Below, in pieces: positions 12,603 to 24,092 of a stretch of DNA of 64,000 nucleotides. The DNA comes from Epiperipatus broadwayi (Eukaryota > Onychophora > Udeonychophora > Euonychophora > Peripatidae). A program made the translations under genes and the position numbers. The number at the start of each line of letters is the position of its first letter. Position 1 is the stretch's first letter. The stretch lies in NCBI GenBank assembly GCA_028023455.1, contig JAQFVV010012418.1, forward strand, positions 10,519,563-10,583,562, read 5' to 3'. The notes below the pieces were generated by a model, which saw only the letters and a program-made list of their open reading frames with translations, made no database searches and was not told where the DNA came from.

Positions 12603-13190
12603 AATTAATAAAGTAAGTCATAAATCACATGACTTATTTTAAGCTTGTATTAGTTATGTAATATAGGGAAAGTACCAATAGCTCTAACAAGCTCTTATTG
12701 ATAAGTCTAACCAGAGAAAGCATTTAAAATCTCTATCTAGAATTATTCCTATTCTCAGACTTGCTTTATTAATTATTAAAATTTTGTCCTTAAGACTTTG
12801 GCAATATTATATTGTTGAGGTTATTAATATATGGTGAGGTGGAAGTATTTTTAGGCCACATAGCTATTTAAGTTAGATAGCTGGATTTAAAGACATTTAC
12901 ATGTCAGAAAATTTCACATCTTCTACTTAATAGTTATGTATTAGATACATGTTGTCTTTTGAGTTGATATTTTAGATCTAGTGTCTGAATGTTCTAGCTT
13001 CTCACTGAGGTGAGCCAAAAGCTCAAAACTGATCAGTCTGAGGCCAGGGATAATTCTAGATAGAGATTTTAAATGCTTTCTCTTGTTACACTTATTCTGT
13101 TTAGAGCTATTGGTACCCTCCCTATATTACATATGTGTAATATAAGTTTAAAACAAATCACATAATATATGATTTGCTTTATTGATTTTA
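12603..13190. mobile_element. Hammerhead-bearing repeat family 2, palindromic copy
   Basis: The outer block around 12603-12680 (AATCACATGACTTATTTTAA, then ATATAGGGAAAGTACC) recurs inverted at 13090-13190, giving long terminal inverted repeats. The left arm's ribozyme region is cut off after CTCAGAC at about 12758; the right arm keeps it. Internal TTAGATAGCTGGAT and TACTTAATAGTTATG are shared with the 60-kb element, so the two families are related. Confidence 0.7.
12999..13043 (+). ncRNA. Hammerhead-like motif, variant core
   Basis: Stem I TCTCA (13000-13004) pairs with TGAGG (13039-13043). Box CTGAGGT is at 13005-13011. Stem II is a 4-bp GAGC (13012-13015) with GCTC (13021-13024) around CAAAA. 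AAAA (13025-13028) replaces GAAA. The self-complementary ACTGATCAGT (13028-13037) is stem III, and C17 is 13038. Geometry is perfect, but G12-to-A and A9-to-U changes should disable cleavage. The same changes occur in the 12.3-kb copy. Confidence 0.55.
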
Positions 13191-13585
13191 TATATATATA
13201 TTTAACGATCGAAATGAAAGTGAAGATCGAATCTAACCACAAAAACAATATCTGCAACTACCAGGGTGCCATCTAGGCATTTAAACCTAGAAAAATTTAT
13301 AGAGTAGGCAGATACGCGCTGTTAAGATTCCACTTTATTTAAATATTCCGATCGTTAGCCCAAGTCACTAGCTCAGCGGAGACGCAGAGATAAAAATCTA
13401 TATCTTAATTTATATCTTAAATATCAATCAATAAAAGCCACTGCCAGAAATTAACACATAAAAATATTTATTTACGCACATATAAAATAACATTTAAATT
13501 TTGAGGAATAAGTTTAACATTTTAGATTTTTATATTAACTTTTAATTTTACATTTAACTAAGTTTCAATGAGTTTAATATTTTAT
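13191..13585. other. Unassigned, slightly GC-richer
   Basis: Contains AACGATCGAAATG and CTCAGCGGAGACGCAG patches without recognisable function; no open frame is supported. Confidence 0.3.
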
Positions 13586-13589
13586 TTAG

Positions 13590-14450
13590 ATAGTCAAGTA
13601 TGAATAGACTACATAGATCTGCATTTGAAAAGAAAATATTCTTCCCTGATTTAACCTTAGGCAACAAATTTCGCAATCAACTGGCGCCAATCCATCTGAT
13701 ACATTCATGTATTCAATGTAGCATGATATGACAACACAAAATACTATACTGTCGGGAATGGACATCTGAACAGTAAGTAGAATTAGAGAAGACATTGACT
13801 CTCCACCAACAGGGATGTTACATCTGTTGGCAAGTAGAACAATAAACAAAAAACTCCATAGGAATGGACTACGGTCTTCTGCCGACTTACAAACCCATCC
13901 ATAGGCAAACAGAAGGTGTGTGGCGTATATATGCAATCCTGCCCATAGCGGACCTCATACTACATCTACTAATTACACAAATATATCCAATCCATTGAGC
14001 CAATTCAACCATGAAAGGAATAACCTAAGATTACCCTCCCTTAATATAACTTTACAAAACTATATAGCCATTCACGCCCGACTTAAATTTAACATTTAAA
14101 TACGTTCGCACAGATTATTTTTATAAATTTGCTTTAAAATGTTGAGTACAGATCAGCTGCACAGATTCCACGGTCAAAAACATTCCAAATTAAACACAAC
14201 CGATCAAAATACAAAGTCATCGATAAACGTCACTTGCATAGGGAATATACAAATCCCATTAGCATTCATCGTAAGATGCTTGCAGTGATATCATTGACCC
14301 ATATATTCTAATCGAATGTGAAAACCACAACATAATCAACCGCTAACGAATCTATGCAACGTCTATACCCAACTTAAATGTAATGCATTTAATAATTTCT
14401 ACAATAAATATTACTACAAATAAAAATAATAAAATGGAAATGATTTTAGC
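13590..14450 (+). pseudogene. Possible worn LINE C-terminal relic
   Basis: A GC-richer block with many stops. Near 14277-14340 one frame reads CSDIIDPYILIECEN, resembling the C..C...HILIEC zinc-knuckle tail of the LINE frames at 0.2 and 20.2 kb, with the first cysteine pair and the histidine lost. Upstream frames are too broken to assign. The minus-strand open frame at 13586-13936 (116 codons) shows no family signature. The call is tentative and rests mostly on the tail motif. Confidence 0.3.
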
Positions 14451-14594
14451 AAAACTTAACTATATAAATTTAAACAATCAATTATTAATTTGAAAATCAA
14501 ATAAGAGTTCATTTTAAAATTTAAATTAGCTGAATCTTTAAAAAAAATCACTGACGAAAGTTCTTAATTACTTTTTTTGGTTGTTGTTAATTTG

Positions 14595-14720
14595 TAAAGT
14601 TCATAGCTCACGGTAGAAGAGTCCAGGTTTCTGCTTTTAATTCCCGCGATGCCTCCATTGGAAGATAATGTTCTGGAGATGGCAATAGCTGGTTCAAGGT
14701 ATCACAGTCTTTTCATTTTT
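14595..14720 (+). repeat. tRNA-derived SINE-like relic
   Basis: CATAGCTCACGGTAGAAGAG resembles box A of a tRNA (TAGCTCAGTGGTAGAGC). A degraded box B, CTTTTAATTCCCGCG, follows at the right distance, and further on GGTTCAAGGT. The flanks are AT-rich. No target-site duplication was found. Confidence 0.35.
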
Positions 14721-16320
14721 CCTTTTTAAATAGAGAGTGTGGTATGTGTGTCCTACCACCTCTCAAACACACAACGCTGGAACTGTCCGAAAAAACTGTA
14801 TTTCCCTTTTTATATTATCCACACGGATTCAATCAACAAAATGTCACTAATCCATCACTTTCATTAGGGTCTGAGCCAAGGCTTAGTGCTTCCATTGGTC
14901 AAGCTAATTTCTCTTTTTTTTAAATCTATCTTTCATCAAATCATTTTAATTATACAAGAGCCCACGGCTAGCTTGCTTTTCAAACAATTTATAAACAATC
15001 ATTTCCATTTACAGATTACAAGAATTAATTAATACCTGTTTTTATTTTTAAATCTTATACTTTTTTTTTTTATAAAAAAGTACGTTCAAATACTTATTTA
15101 TTTGTTTTTTTTTTAAAAAATATTTTTAAAGTTTGGCATCTGTGCGAATGTATATACGTTTAACAAACATTTTAATTTTAGCGTTTAGTTTTTTACTTTT
15201 ATTTGCGAACTTTTAAGTTTTTATTTTAAATTAATGTAACGACATATTTATATATCGTTACAATATATATATATAATTGTGTCATCATATAGCTTCATAC
15301 CTAAATATACCAGAAAAGTATCAAAAATTGGTTATCAAGGCAATAGATTTCTAATACCTATTGATCATTAAGCATGAGCTATGTTGATATAATTTATGCA
15401 TGACAAATAGTTGTTGACAGTGATGGTAATATATATTGAAATGATAACTTTCCAAGCCCCTATCGTTTCACCATCAAACCTAATGACATTCTCATCTGTG
15501 CTAAGTTCGAACCTATTTAAATGTTAATAAATCTAAAATTCGCTCATGTCTGTGTATAAACAGTATTATATATTTGCGTGTGAACCAATGCTATAACTAG
15601 ATAGGATTAGTAAAATTATAGCGTACTAAATTTATTTAATATGTCTAAAAATATTCGTTATATTATTTAAGTTAAGTGTAAATTATTAATTTTGTTGTTT
15701 AATATTGTAATTTCGTATGTGGATATATAATCTGTGCTATATAGAAGAAAGACATGATTTAAAATATGTAAAAGCCAGTATCTAAAAATAATATTAAATG
15801 TCTTTAAAAATTGTTAAAAGATTTCTTGTTTTAAATATATTTCAGGGAAAAAGTTTCTCGAAAATATATTTAAAAGCTATATAAAATGTTTGTAAATTAT
15901 TTTAAATAAATATGTTAAAAATGTTTTCGTTTTAAAAAAATGTTAAAAGGTTGTTTTTAAATAGAAAGAGTTTCTATTATATGTAAGATTAAAAATAAAA
16001 GCTGGTCAAGTAATTAAAAGATTTTTGATTGTAAACAAGTGTCATTAATGACCACACCTGGAATTCATAAAAAGTAAAACTAGTTCAAAATTTACTAATT
16101 AAAATCTCCTTAGATAAGAGTAAGTTATTTTAAAATCTAAATTGGACAATTGTTTGCAACGAAAAATCTTAATTATAATAGCTTATGGAATGTTTCTAAC
16201 ATAAGTGGTCTAAGATTTTAAAAATCTGGATTGCAAAATTGAAAAATATTTAATTAAATTCCTGAGTTTAGTGAGTCTTGAGGTGATAGATACCGATAAG
16301 GAAAAGATATAAATACTCTG
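14721..16320. other. AT-rich non-coding stretch
   Basis: Mostly AT-rich; a moderately GC-richer patch at 14740-14960 has no recognised function. Confidence 0.45.
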
Positions 16321-16334
16321 TATTTTTAACAAGG

Positions 16335-16400
16335 AGGACAACCATATTGTTAGAGATAGACAGCCATATTGTTAGTGATAGACAGCCATATTGTTAGTGA
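16335..16400. repeat. Three tandem ~25-bp units
   Basis: The unit ACAGCCATATTGTTAGTGA occurs three times in a row with small variation (AACCATATTGTTAGAGA in the first). Confidence 0.7.
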
Positions 16401-16419
16401 GAATTGCAGCCAGTCTTCA

Positions 16420-16650
16420 CAATTGTTAAAGTTTAACATGTCCGGCTAAAAGCGGGCATCTTGTTGCTGTTACTCCGCGGGAGAACGGGGTTTCTCTCAT
16501 CAAAATGCCTAAACCACCATCATGCCGCTAGCAGAGATCAGCCTAACAGAATGGGAAAGATGATGCCACCAGCCACCCAGTAAAAGTCACCAAAACTACA
16601 GCCAAGAACTTGCAGTCCAGATTAATAATACTGGTACCATTTTATTTTTC
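16420..16650. other. GC-richer block, unassigned
   Basis: Contains GCGGGCATCTTGTTGCTG, CCGCGGGAGAACGGGG and CCACCAGCCACCCAG, far more GC-rich than its surroundings. No long frame, tRNA or rRNA signature is seen. It may be part of an unrecognised mobile element (for example a 5' UTR or LTR) or a non-coding exon. Confidence 0.3.
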
Positions 16651-17435
16651 AAACCGCAGAGCTCTGTGTAATTCTGTGTAATTCTTTATGTAAATATATC
16701 TATATAAGTTAGCTAACTCTCTTTTTAAAACTAATATGAAACCAAAACTTAAATCCATTTAATTAATATATTAATATGTCACTTGTATCAAAATTTAATG
16801 TGTTAAAGTTTAAATAATCTTAGTAATTTATATTTTCCTTTCATTTAAAGTACTTTATAAGCGTCTAATTTAAAGTTATATCACTGCGGTTGTGTCTATA
16901 TTTCTTTGCTTATTTTAAATGCTTATTATATTTTATATGCCAATATCTCGAAACAGTAGGCACTAATTTCATGTATGTTTTAAGAAGATATTATTTGAAA
17001 ATCTTCGCATAATTTATTTATAGCATCAACTTTCTGTGCTGTTTCGAAATCCTATTTTTTTTATTATTTAAATGATTTAATATGTGAAATGTGGCTCTTT
17101 TATAATCAACCATTTAAAAACTTAACCTTTTAGTTTTATTTAGAATTAAATTTAACATTGATCGGATTGATAAGTATATTTGACATTTAAATTCTTAAGT
17201 CCATAAAAATATACTTTCCCTCCTTAAACATTTATTATCTATAAGTAACTTAATAGATCGAACATGTCAAAGTACACATGTAGTAATATTCCCTTTCATA
17301 GCATAGATGTTTATTATCAGGCTACACAAGAGTTGGTCCCAATTTGATAGAGCTAATATGCTATTAACTAGTATTTCATAGTATGAAATATACTATTCTT
17401 TGCTTGGCGGATGTGATAGTATTTTATAAAATTAT
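16651..17435. other. AT-rich non-coding stretch
   Basis: Nothing recognised. Confidence 0.45.
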
Positions 17436-17439
17436 TCTC

Positions 17440-17720
17440 GTTTTGCTGCTATACGTATCTCAAGATGGAGCGACGGCGTTGCCAGCACATCTTCTTTTAT
17501 AGGGTAGAGCAGTAGCGAAGCCTGAGCCAAGGCCGGGTTAGTACGTAAGTCCCCCGCCATTCCTGAACACAATGTTCCTTTTCACGCAGCATTGCGATCA
17601 GTTACAGGGTACCGGCGTTTGCCACAAGAACCCTGAAGTTATTTCATCCATCCGCAGAGCGACTTTTCCTATTATTGTTTACCTGTGCCATAGCACATTG
17701 GTAAAATCTTATGCAGCCAA
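17440..17720. other. GC-rich block, unassigned
   Basis: The most GC-rich stretch of the first 20 kb: GATGGAGCGACGGCGTTGCC, AAGGCCGGGTTAG, ACAGGGTACCGGCGTTTGCC, CCGCAGAGCGACTTTTCC. On the minus strand a 42-codon frame starts MAGDLRTNPALAQ and stops near 17440; it has no recognised family. GAGCCAAGGC also occurs at about 14873. A repeat element fragment is likelier than a host gene. Confidence 0.3.
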
Positions 17721-18244
17721 CTCTCCCACCTTAACATAATGCTTTCAGCATTCTGAAATTTTCTCTCGAAAGCCATGTTCGATCGATCATTACTTGAGCT
17801 GGTTTATGTGCTCGTTATTAAATTATATTGTACATTTTAGTAAATGAATTCATGATCAAAGTTTAATATAATTATTTATATACCAGCCACAAATGTAATA
17901 GGATTTGGCTTATTGAGTTTTATAGACACAATGTAGTGATTGATTATGTATTAAATGTCAACAATTCATAAGATGGGCACGTTAAACTCATCTATGAAAT
18001 TTAATGATTACTTATGTAAAGTGATTATGAATTACCCAATGTTTGTACATTCGATGCTGAAATGTGTAAAACTTATCAATTTCATGCCAATTGTAAATAA
18101 ATATATAATTAATTTAATGTATTTCATTCTCTGTTTCGTTATTGATCTAATTCAATCCAATTCTAATTACTATTTATAGTCTATATATGTGAAAACTATG
18201 CATTAAGTTAAATTAAATTTAGTGATATTTTAGTCAATTAAGAA
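17721..18244. other. AT-rich non-coding stretch
   Basis: Nothing recognised; the 74-codon frame at 17955-18179 has no family signature. Confidence 0.45.
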
Positions 18245-18481
18245 CCTTTCTTTTATTCATCAGAGTCTTATTGCTTCTCCGTGACCTATGTCGGCCGTGT
18301 GGAAAGAGGTATACTACGTGTAATTTCAAGGTGGTCATTCATAGGGTCTTGAGTCTTGGAATCCTGGCTTACGAGTTGAAGTGCAGTCGGACTTGGGATG
18401 TTACAGTTCTAGTCTGGTCAGCTTCAGTCTCTTTTGCTTGGATTCTGAATTCTGTTATGCGAATGTACAAACTTGACTGTT

Positions 18482-18484
<3 letters not shown>
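18245..18484 (-). repeat. GC-richer block, candidate solo LTR
   Basis: Read on the minus strand the block begins TGTAACAGTCAAG and contains CTGATGAATAAAAG with an AATAAA polyadenylation-like signal near its other end, the pattern of a short LTR. No second copy, primer-binding site or target-site duplication was found, so this is only a suggestion. An AT microsatellite abuts the TGTAAC end. The 98-codon plus-strand frame here has no recognised family. Confidence 0.25.

Positions 18485-18485
<1 letters not shown>

Positions 18486-18520
<35 letters not shown>
18486..18520. repeat. (AT)n microsatellite
   Basis: About 17 AT units. Confidence 0.9.
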
Positions 18521-18523
<3 letters not shown>

Positions 18524-19582
18524 TAACAAAAAATTTTGGGATAAATTATTTATCAGAGTCTATATAAAGACCACATTCACAGACACAGATATTCTCTCCA
18601 TAGAAATAGAATGCCAACATTTCAATAAAATATCATCTTGCCAAGACTATGATGTTCTGGAGAATTGTATCACTCAAATAATAGCAAGACTGAGGAAATT
18701 AAAACTTTTTTATCAGATATTTATTCGGCATTATTATAGCTGGAAAGAGATTGTCAGAACTATTGGTATTTTCTTGCATTTATGATCAATTACCTTCTTA
18801 AAAATATTACTAGAAGGAGAATAAAGAGATAATATAATGATCCTCCATAAGGCTGAAATGTGCTCAGTAGGTCTTTTAAAATTTTAACAAACTTTTTCAT
18901 GGTTCTTGAATCATAATTTTCCAATCCAGCTAATATTTTACTGTTAGCAAAATCAGAGTTATGACCAATATTTAAAAAATGCTATATAAAAATTAAAGTA
19001 ATTGATTTTTGACTGAAAGCATTTTTAATTTCAGTAAATCTTTTAACTGTGAATTCTAGTTACACTTATTATAAATTTTATTGCTATTTTTAATATCTAT
19101 TTCTATTTCTTTTATTATTTTTGTATGATGTCGATTTTGAAAAAAATAAAATAAAATATACTGGTATTTTTTTTATTTAGAATTCACTAGTATTTAAGCA
19201 TATCTCTTAGCAATAAACTTTGAAGCAGATTTCTGTAGTTACATTATAGTCTACTTCTTGTAATCAGTGTTTAAAAACATTTTATGTTCTATATAATTTT
19301 ATTCACAATATAGTTTAATTGTATGATTGTCTGAAACAAAATCACTAATAACATACTTACAATTATGCAATAATGTAGTTAAAGTAATCTTATTTAGAGA
19401 ATTACTAGTGAGAGCAAGTAGATTTATAAAGTATCTGAATGAAGTAAAGTTCACTAACCAAAAATATAACATATCAAATATAAGACAAATTCTATTTAAA
19501 CATTAACTACAGTAACGTAGTATCCTAACAACTCATTGCCTATTACTAAATGTGAAATACCTCAGAAGTGTTTACATACAAG
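18521..19582. other. AT-rich non-coding stretch
   Basis: Nothing recognised. Confidence 0.45.
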
Positions 19583-19650
19583 TGTGGTAATGTAGTGGTT
19601 ACTGCATTCTATTCTGTCATGCCCTAAACTGGGATTCAATATCCTAAATA
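19583..19650 (+). repeat. tRNA-derived SINE relic
   Basis: GGTAATGTAGTGGTTACTGC resembles a tRNA head with box A, and GGGATTCAATATCC about 40 bases later fits a worn box B (GGTTCRANNCC). TCTGTCATGCC lies between them, as in tRNA-derived SINEs. No tail or target-site duplication was resolved. Confidence 0.4.
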
Positions 19651-19764
19651 AATTTAAAATTTTTTCACATAGCTGGGAACTTCAAACAAGTTTAGAATTT
19701 TACTTAGATGCATATTTATATCTAAATCAACTTTTTCAATAAATAGAAAACTAGATATCTTTAG

Positions 19765-20433
19765 ATGGAGAATAATGACAATAATAAACATAAAAATTAT
19801 TATTTCATGACAGAATTTCTGTTTGGAATTACCAGTAGTTTGCAAATTTACATCGTGTTGAGTAAAGAGCAGGTAACAAGATGGGTGAGAAAGGTAATGC
19901 GGTATGCAAAAGATTTGGATAAAGAATTTATATCAGTATATTTGTACAAAAGATGGGATGATTGTGTTAAGGGGATTATTGAGTGTTATAGTAGTAAGGA
20001 ATGGGATAAAAGAATAAATTTATTAATAAAGACTAAGGAGTTAGAGAGATGGAGAAATAAACAGAATATTAGGTGTGAGTTAATATATGATAATAGTAAG
20101 GAAAGTAGTTTATTGTTTAAGGCTCCAATGGGATCTTTAGCTACAAAAGAATATACATGTAAATGGAAAAATATGGGTGATTTATTTTGTAAATTATGTA
20201 AAAAAGGAATTGAAAATATTAGGCATTTGTTAATTGAATGTAAATGTTTGAAAACAGAAAGGGTACATATAATGAAGTTGTGGAAAAATAAATTTGAAAA
20301 GAGTGATTATACAAAAAGTGAATTATTGGTTTTTATGCTGAATTTGGAAAAAGATAAGGAGGATTTAGATATAAAGGTTATAGAGTTGACAAAGATTACG
20401 TTGTGGAAATGGGATAGAGCAGATTATGGGTAA
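19765..20433 (+). CDS. Non-LTR retrotransposon ORF2 C-terminal fragment
   Basis: An uninterrupted 222-codon frame. From about residue 35 it is basic and looks like the post-RT region of a LINE. At roughly residues 141-158 is a CX2CX8HX4C knuckle (CKLC, RH, EC), the same spacing as in the frame at 0.2 kb. The tail ends in a Leu/Lys-rich stretch and KWDRADYG before the stop. No RT catalytic box is present, so this is a 5'-truncated insertion. The ATG at 19765 is fortuitous: the first ~30 residues lack LINE character. The 3' end runs through about 100 bases of UTR into a CA/TA microsatellite. The two frames (0.2 and 20.2 kb) are distinct families judging by sequence. Confidence 0.6.
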   Translation: MENNDNNKHKNYYFMTEFLFGITSSLQIYIVLSKEQVTRWVRKVMRYAKDLDKEFISVYLYKRWDDCVKGIIECYSSKEWDKRINLLIKTKELERWRNKQNIRCELIYDNSKESSLLFKAPMGSLATKEYTCKWKNMGDLFCKLCKKGIENIRHLLIECKCLKTERVHIMKLWKNKFEKSDYTKSELLVFMLNLEKDKEDLDIKVIELTKITLWKWDRADYG

Positions 20434-20534
20434 ATTTAGAGTGGGGAATGTAAAATAAAGTGGCTAATAGGTTTATCTGGCCATAATTGCTGAGATATTC
20501 TTGACTTCGTTTAAGGAGAAGCCATAATACATCA

Positions 20535-20537
20535 CAT

Positions 20538-20592
<55 letters not shown>
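20535..20592. repeat. (CA)n(TA)n microsatellite
   Basis: About 11 CA units followed by about 15 TA units, lying where the LINE tail would be. Confidence 0.9.
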
Positions 20593-20594
<2 letters not shown>

Positions 20595-20774
20595 AACAGA
20601 TTAATGAACTGATATGTTTTATATTGGAAACATTTGAATCATGGATTGGGTTGTAGTGGCAACTCATTGAATTTAGGCACTCTTACTTCTTACAACTCCC
20701 AGAACAAGAAAAATATTCGATTATTTATTATTATCATTATTTTCTTAAAATTGAAATGACCATACTCGTTTGAT

Positions 20775-21028
20775 AATGAAGTGGAAAAATAGGGATAAAT
20801 ATATCAACAGATAAATAAATAGGTAGATCGGTAAGTCAATAAATAGATAAGTAGATAGGCAGATTCATAAATACATAAATAAATCGATAGATAAATATCT
20901 AGATGGATTATAACTAGCTAGCTAAATAGGAGATAAGTAAGTATATAGATAAACAACTGGCTAGATAGTAGTTAAATAGTTAATTAGTTAGTTAGGTAGA
21001 AAGATAGATAGTAGATAAATAGATATTT
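20775..21028. repeat. Degenerate GATA/TAAA tetranucleotide tract
   Basis: About 250 bases made mostly of worn GATA, TAGA, AATA and GTTA units (GATAAATAAATAGGTAGAT...), an old decayed microsatellite. Confidence 0.7.
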
Positions 21029-22589
21029 CTTCATAAAAAAACAAAAGCTATTAAAAAAGGAACTTTATAAATTTCTTTTAATAAAAAAAAGAAAAGACAT
21101 TTGAGAAAGCTATGACTTACATTATCTATTGTAGACAAAGCAATCTTTCGTATTGTTCTGATTATAAGAAAGTGTTCTTAATATAAGAAGTTTGTATACA
21201 GTAAAATGTCATAGTTAATGATTCAATTTTTCTTTACGGAGAGAGGGATATGTTCATTTTGTTTTCTTTAAAATATAAATTATTTTAAATTGATAATCTG
21301 TTATCGGTAATACATGTAATCATTTGACAGATTTATATTCTTTTTAAAAGCATAGTATTATTGTAAACTATAAAAATGACTTGAAGCGAATTCTGTATTA
21401 GATAATTAAAGATATTTTAAAGAATATGCCTGAAAGAAAAGAATTTAACTAACATTATTACTGTATTTGTTTCCTTCTTATAAATCAGCTGTAAAATTAT
21501 AAATGATTGCGTGTTGCAAAATTTGACCAATTACCCTATTATAAAAATAAAACTTTTAAATTATTATTATAGCTTGTATTTATAGAAAAAAATATTTTTA
21601 AATACAAGAGATTGTGAAAAATTAAGGGATGTTTAATATTTTAAAAACTAGTTTATTTTAATTTATGTAATAATTTACACATATTAAATAAAAAGGATTG
21701 CTTGATATTTAAAAAACAAAATCCCTATTATATTTAGAAAATATACTGTATGCCACATAGAAAGCAGTTCTCCATTTATGACATTTATGATGTAACGATT
21801 ATAAATTGCATTTTATTTAAGTCGTAGTAGATAATCTGAGCAATCATATCGTAAATCTTAAATTTAGATTTTTGGTAAGTATTTTTAAGTTTCTATACAC
21901 TGTTTCCACTAGTACTGACAGAGCTGTTGAACAGGTTAAAAGTATTTGTTTTGGAAAATTGTCATACCTTATCTGCCCTATAAAAGTCAGAAGTAATAAA
22001 GCAACTCTTGTTGTCCTTTTATTAACCATCAAAGAATTTCATGTCAAAATATTGCTTGATGGATTACTGGAGAGGCTTAAATTCGGTCTTAAATTTTGAA
22101 AAAATGAAAATAATAAATAATATAAAAAAAGCTTCTTTATCTAATTTACATAATTTACAAGTTGTGTTAAAGTATAATCTATGATTCTTGTTGAGAAATG
22201 CTGTAGTTGAAAACATTATATAGAAATTTGACACTTACATAATTCAATGATAGACTCAATAATATATTTTCTAACACTTTTATATTGGCACTAATAATTG
22301 AATTTGGGGATGAATCATCATTTATAGATCTTCAAATAGTTTAGTATGTTAGTTTTTCATCTGATCTTTGGTATCTAAGTAGGCTACTTTTATTTCACTA
22401 AATATAATGTTTTTGTTAATTTTACAATATCAAGTTGATGTCAAATAGAAAATCACTATATATTCTTCCAAATAATTTAACTTTTATGAATTGACAAAAT
22501 GATTTACCCATGTTTTTAGATGTTGTATGACAGAAATTTTGTTCAAGATTCCATAAATACTTATTTATATCTTTTTAATGACTGCTATT
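21029..22589. other. AT-rich non-coding stretch
   Basis: Overlapping short frames at 21844-22099 on both strands show no recognised motif. The right part may be the 3' portion of the minus-strand LINE relic that follows. Confidence 0.4.
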
Positions 22590-23215
22590 ATTATATTGCT
22601 TACAATACTCTAGAGTGGATGCTATGCCAAGAGACCTTTGAGAATAGTTTGTTCTCAAAGGAAAGTTAATCAAATTGAAAATTAATAAATAACTGAAAAC
22701 TTAACAATTGATATCTTTTAGGAATGAGTCAATGTAGATACTAAATAAAGTAGGAGAAAGAGAAAATCACTGGGCAAAGCTTTTTATAATCAGGAATATT
22801 TGTGAGAAACTTATGAAATTTGCTGGAGTAAATCAATGTAGACAGTAAATACAGCAGAAGAAAGAGAGGACCATTGGCAATGCCTTTTGCAATCTGTAAT
22901 TTTGGTGAAAATCTTATAAGTTTCTGGTTGCTGATCTATCTTTAATGTAAATTATTAGGACATATGTGAACACAAGTTTCATGGAAATAATGCTAGAGAT
23001 TTGTTGATCTAAATAATTGAAGTTAACAAGTTCAAAAGCATCTTTAAAATCAATCTTTGCTGCAATTGCATCTGATAGGCAATTTTGTTTTACATGTTTA
23101 GTTTATTAATATTTCATAAAGATTGTGTTTTCCAGAGATAGAATAATGGATAGGGAACAGTTTACTTATTAAAAAAGTCTGAAATTTATCTAGCAATATT
23201 TTATCAAATACTTTA
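22590..23215 (-). pseudogene. Decayed LINE reverse transcriptase (minus strand) with duplicated B block
   Basis: Near 23005-23070 the minus strand reads AAKIDFKDAFELVNFNYLD, matching RT domain A with its aspartate (DFKDAFD.V.). Downstream at about 22850-22915 come GIANG and SSAVFTVYIDL in shifted frames, and at 22725-22795 FSLSPTLFSIYIDSF; both match RT domain B (G..QG..LSP.LF.IYID). So domain B occurs twice in a ~103-bp tandem duplication. Frameshifts and stops are frequent; no ADD box was found further down. The 5' side is cut by the ATCT array at 23218. Confidence 0.6.
22721..22923. repeat. Tandem duplication, two ~100-bp units
   Basis: Units 22721-22820 and 22824-22923 share TCAATGTAGA, an AG(A)AAGAGA core and a CTTATAA/CTTATGA end, diverged by many substitutions. 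The duplicated piece corresponds to the RT domain B region of the minus-strand LINE. Confidence 0.65.
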
Positions 23216-23217
23216 GC

Positions 23218-24092
<875 letters not shown>

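Noticed and set aside
13586-13936. 116-codon minus-strand frame with hydrophobic stretches
   Set aside because: No family signature; the opposite strand shows a weak LINE-tail motif further down, so this is probably a shadow frame.
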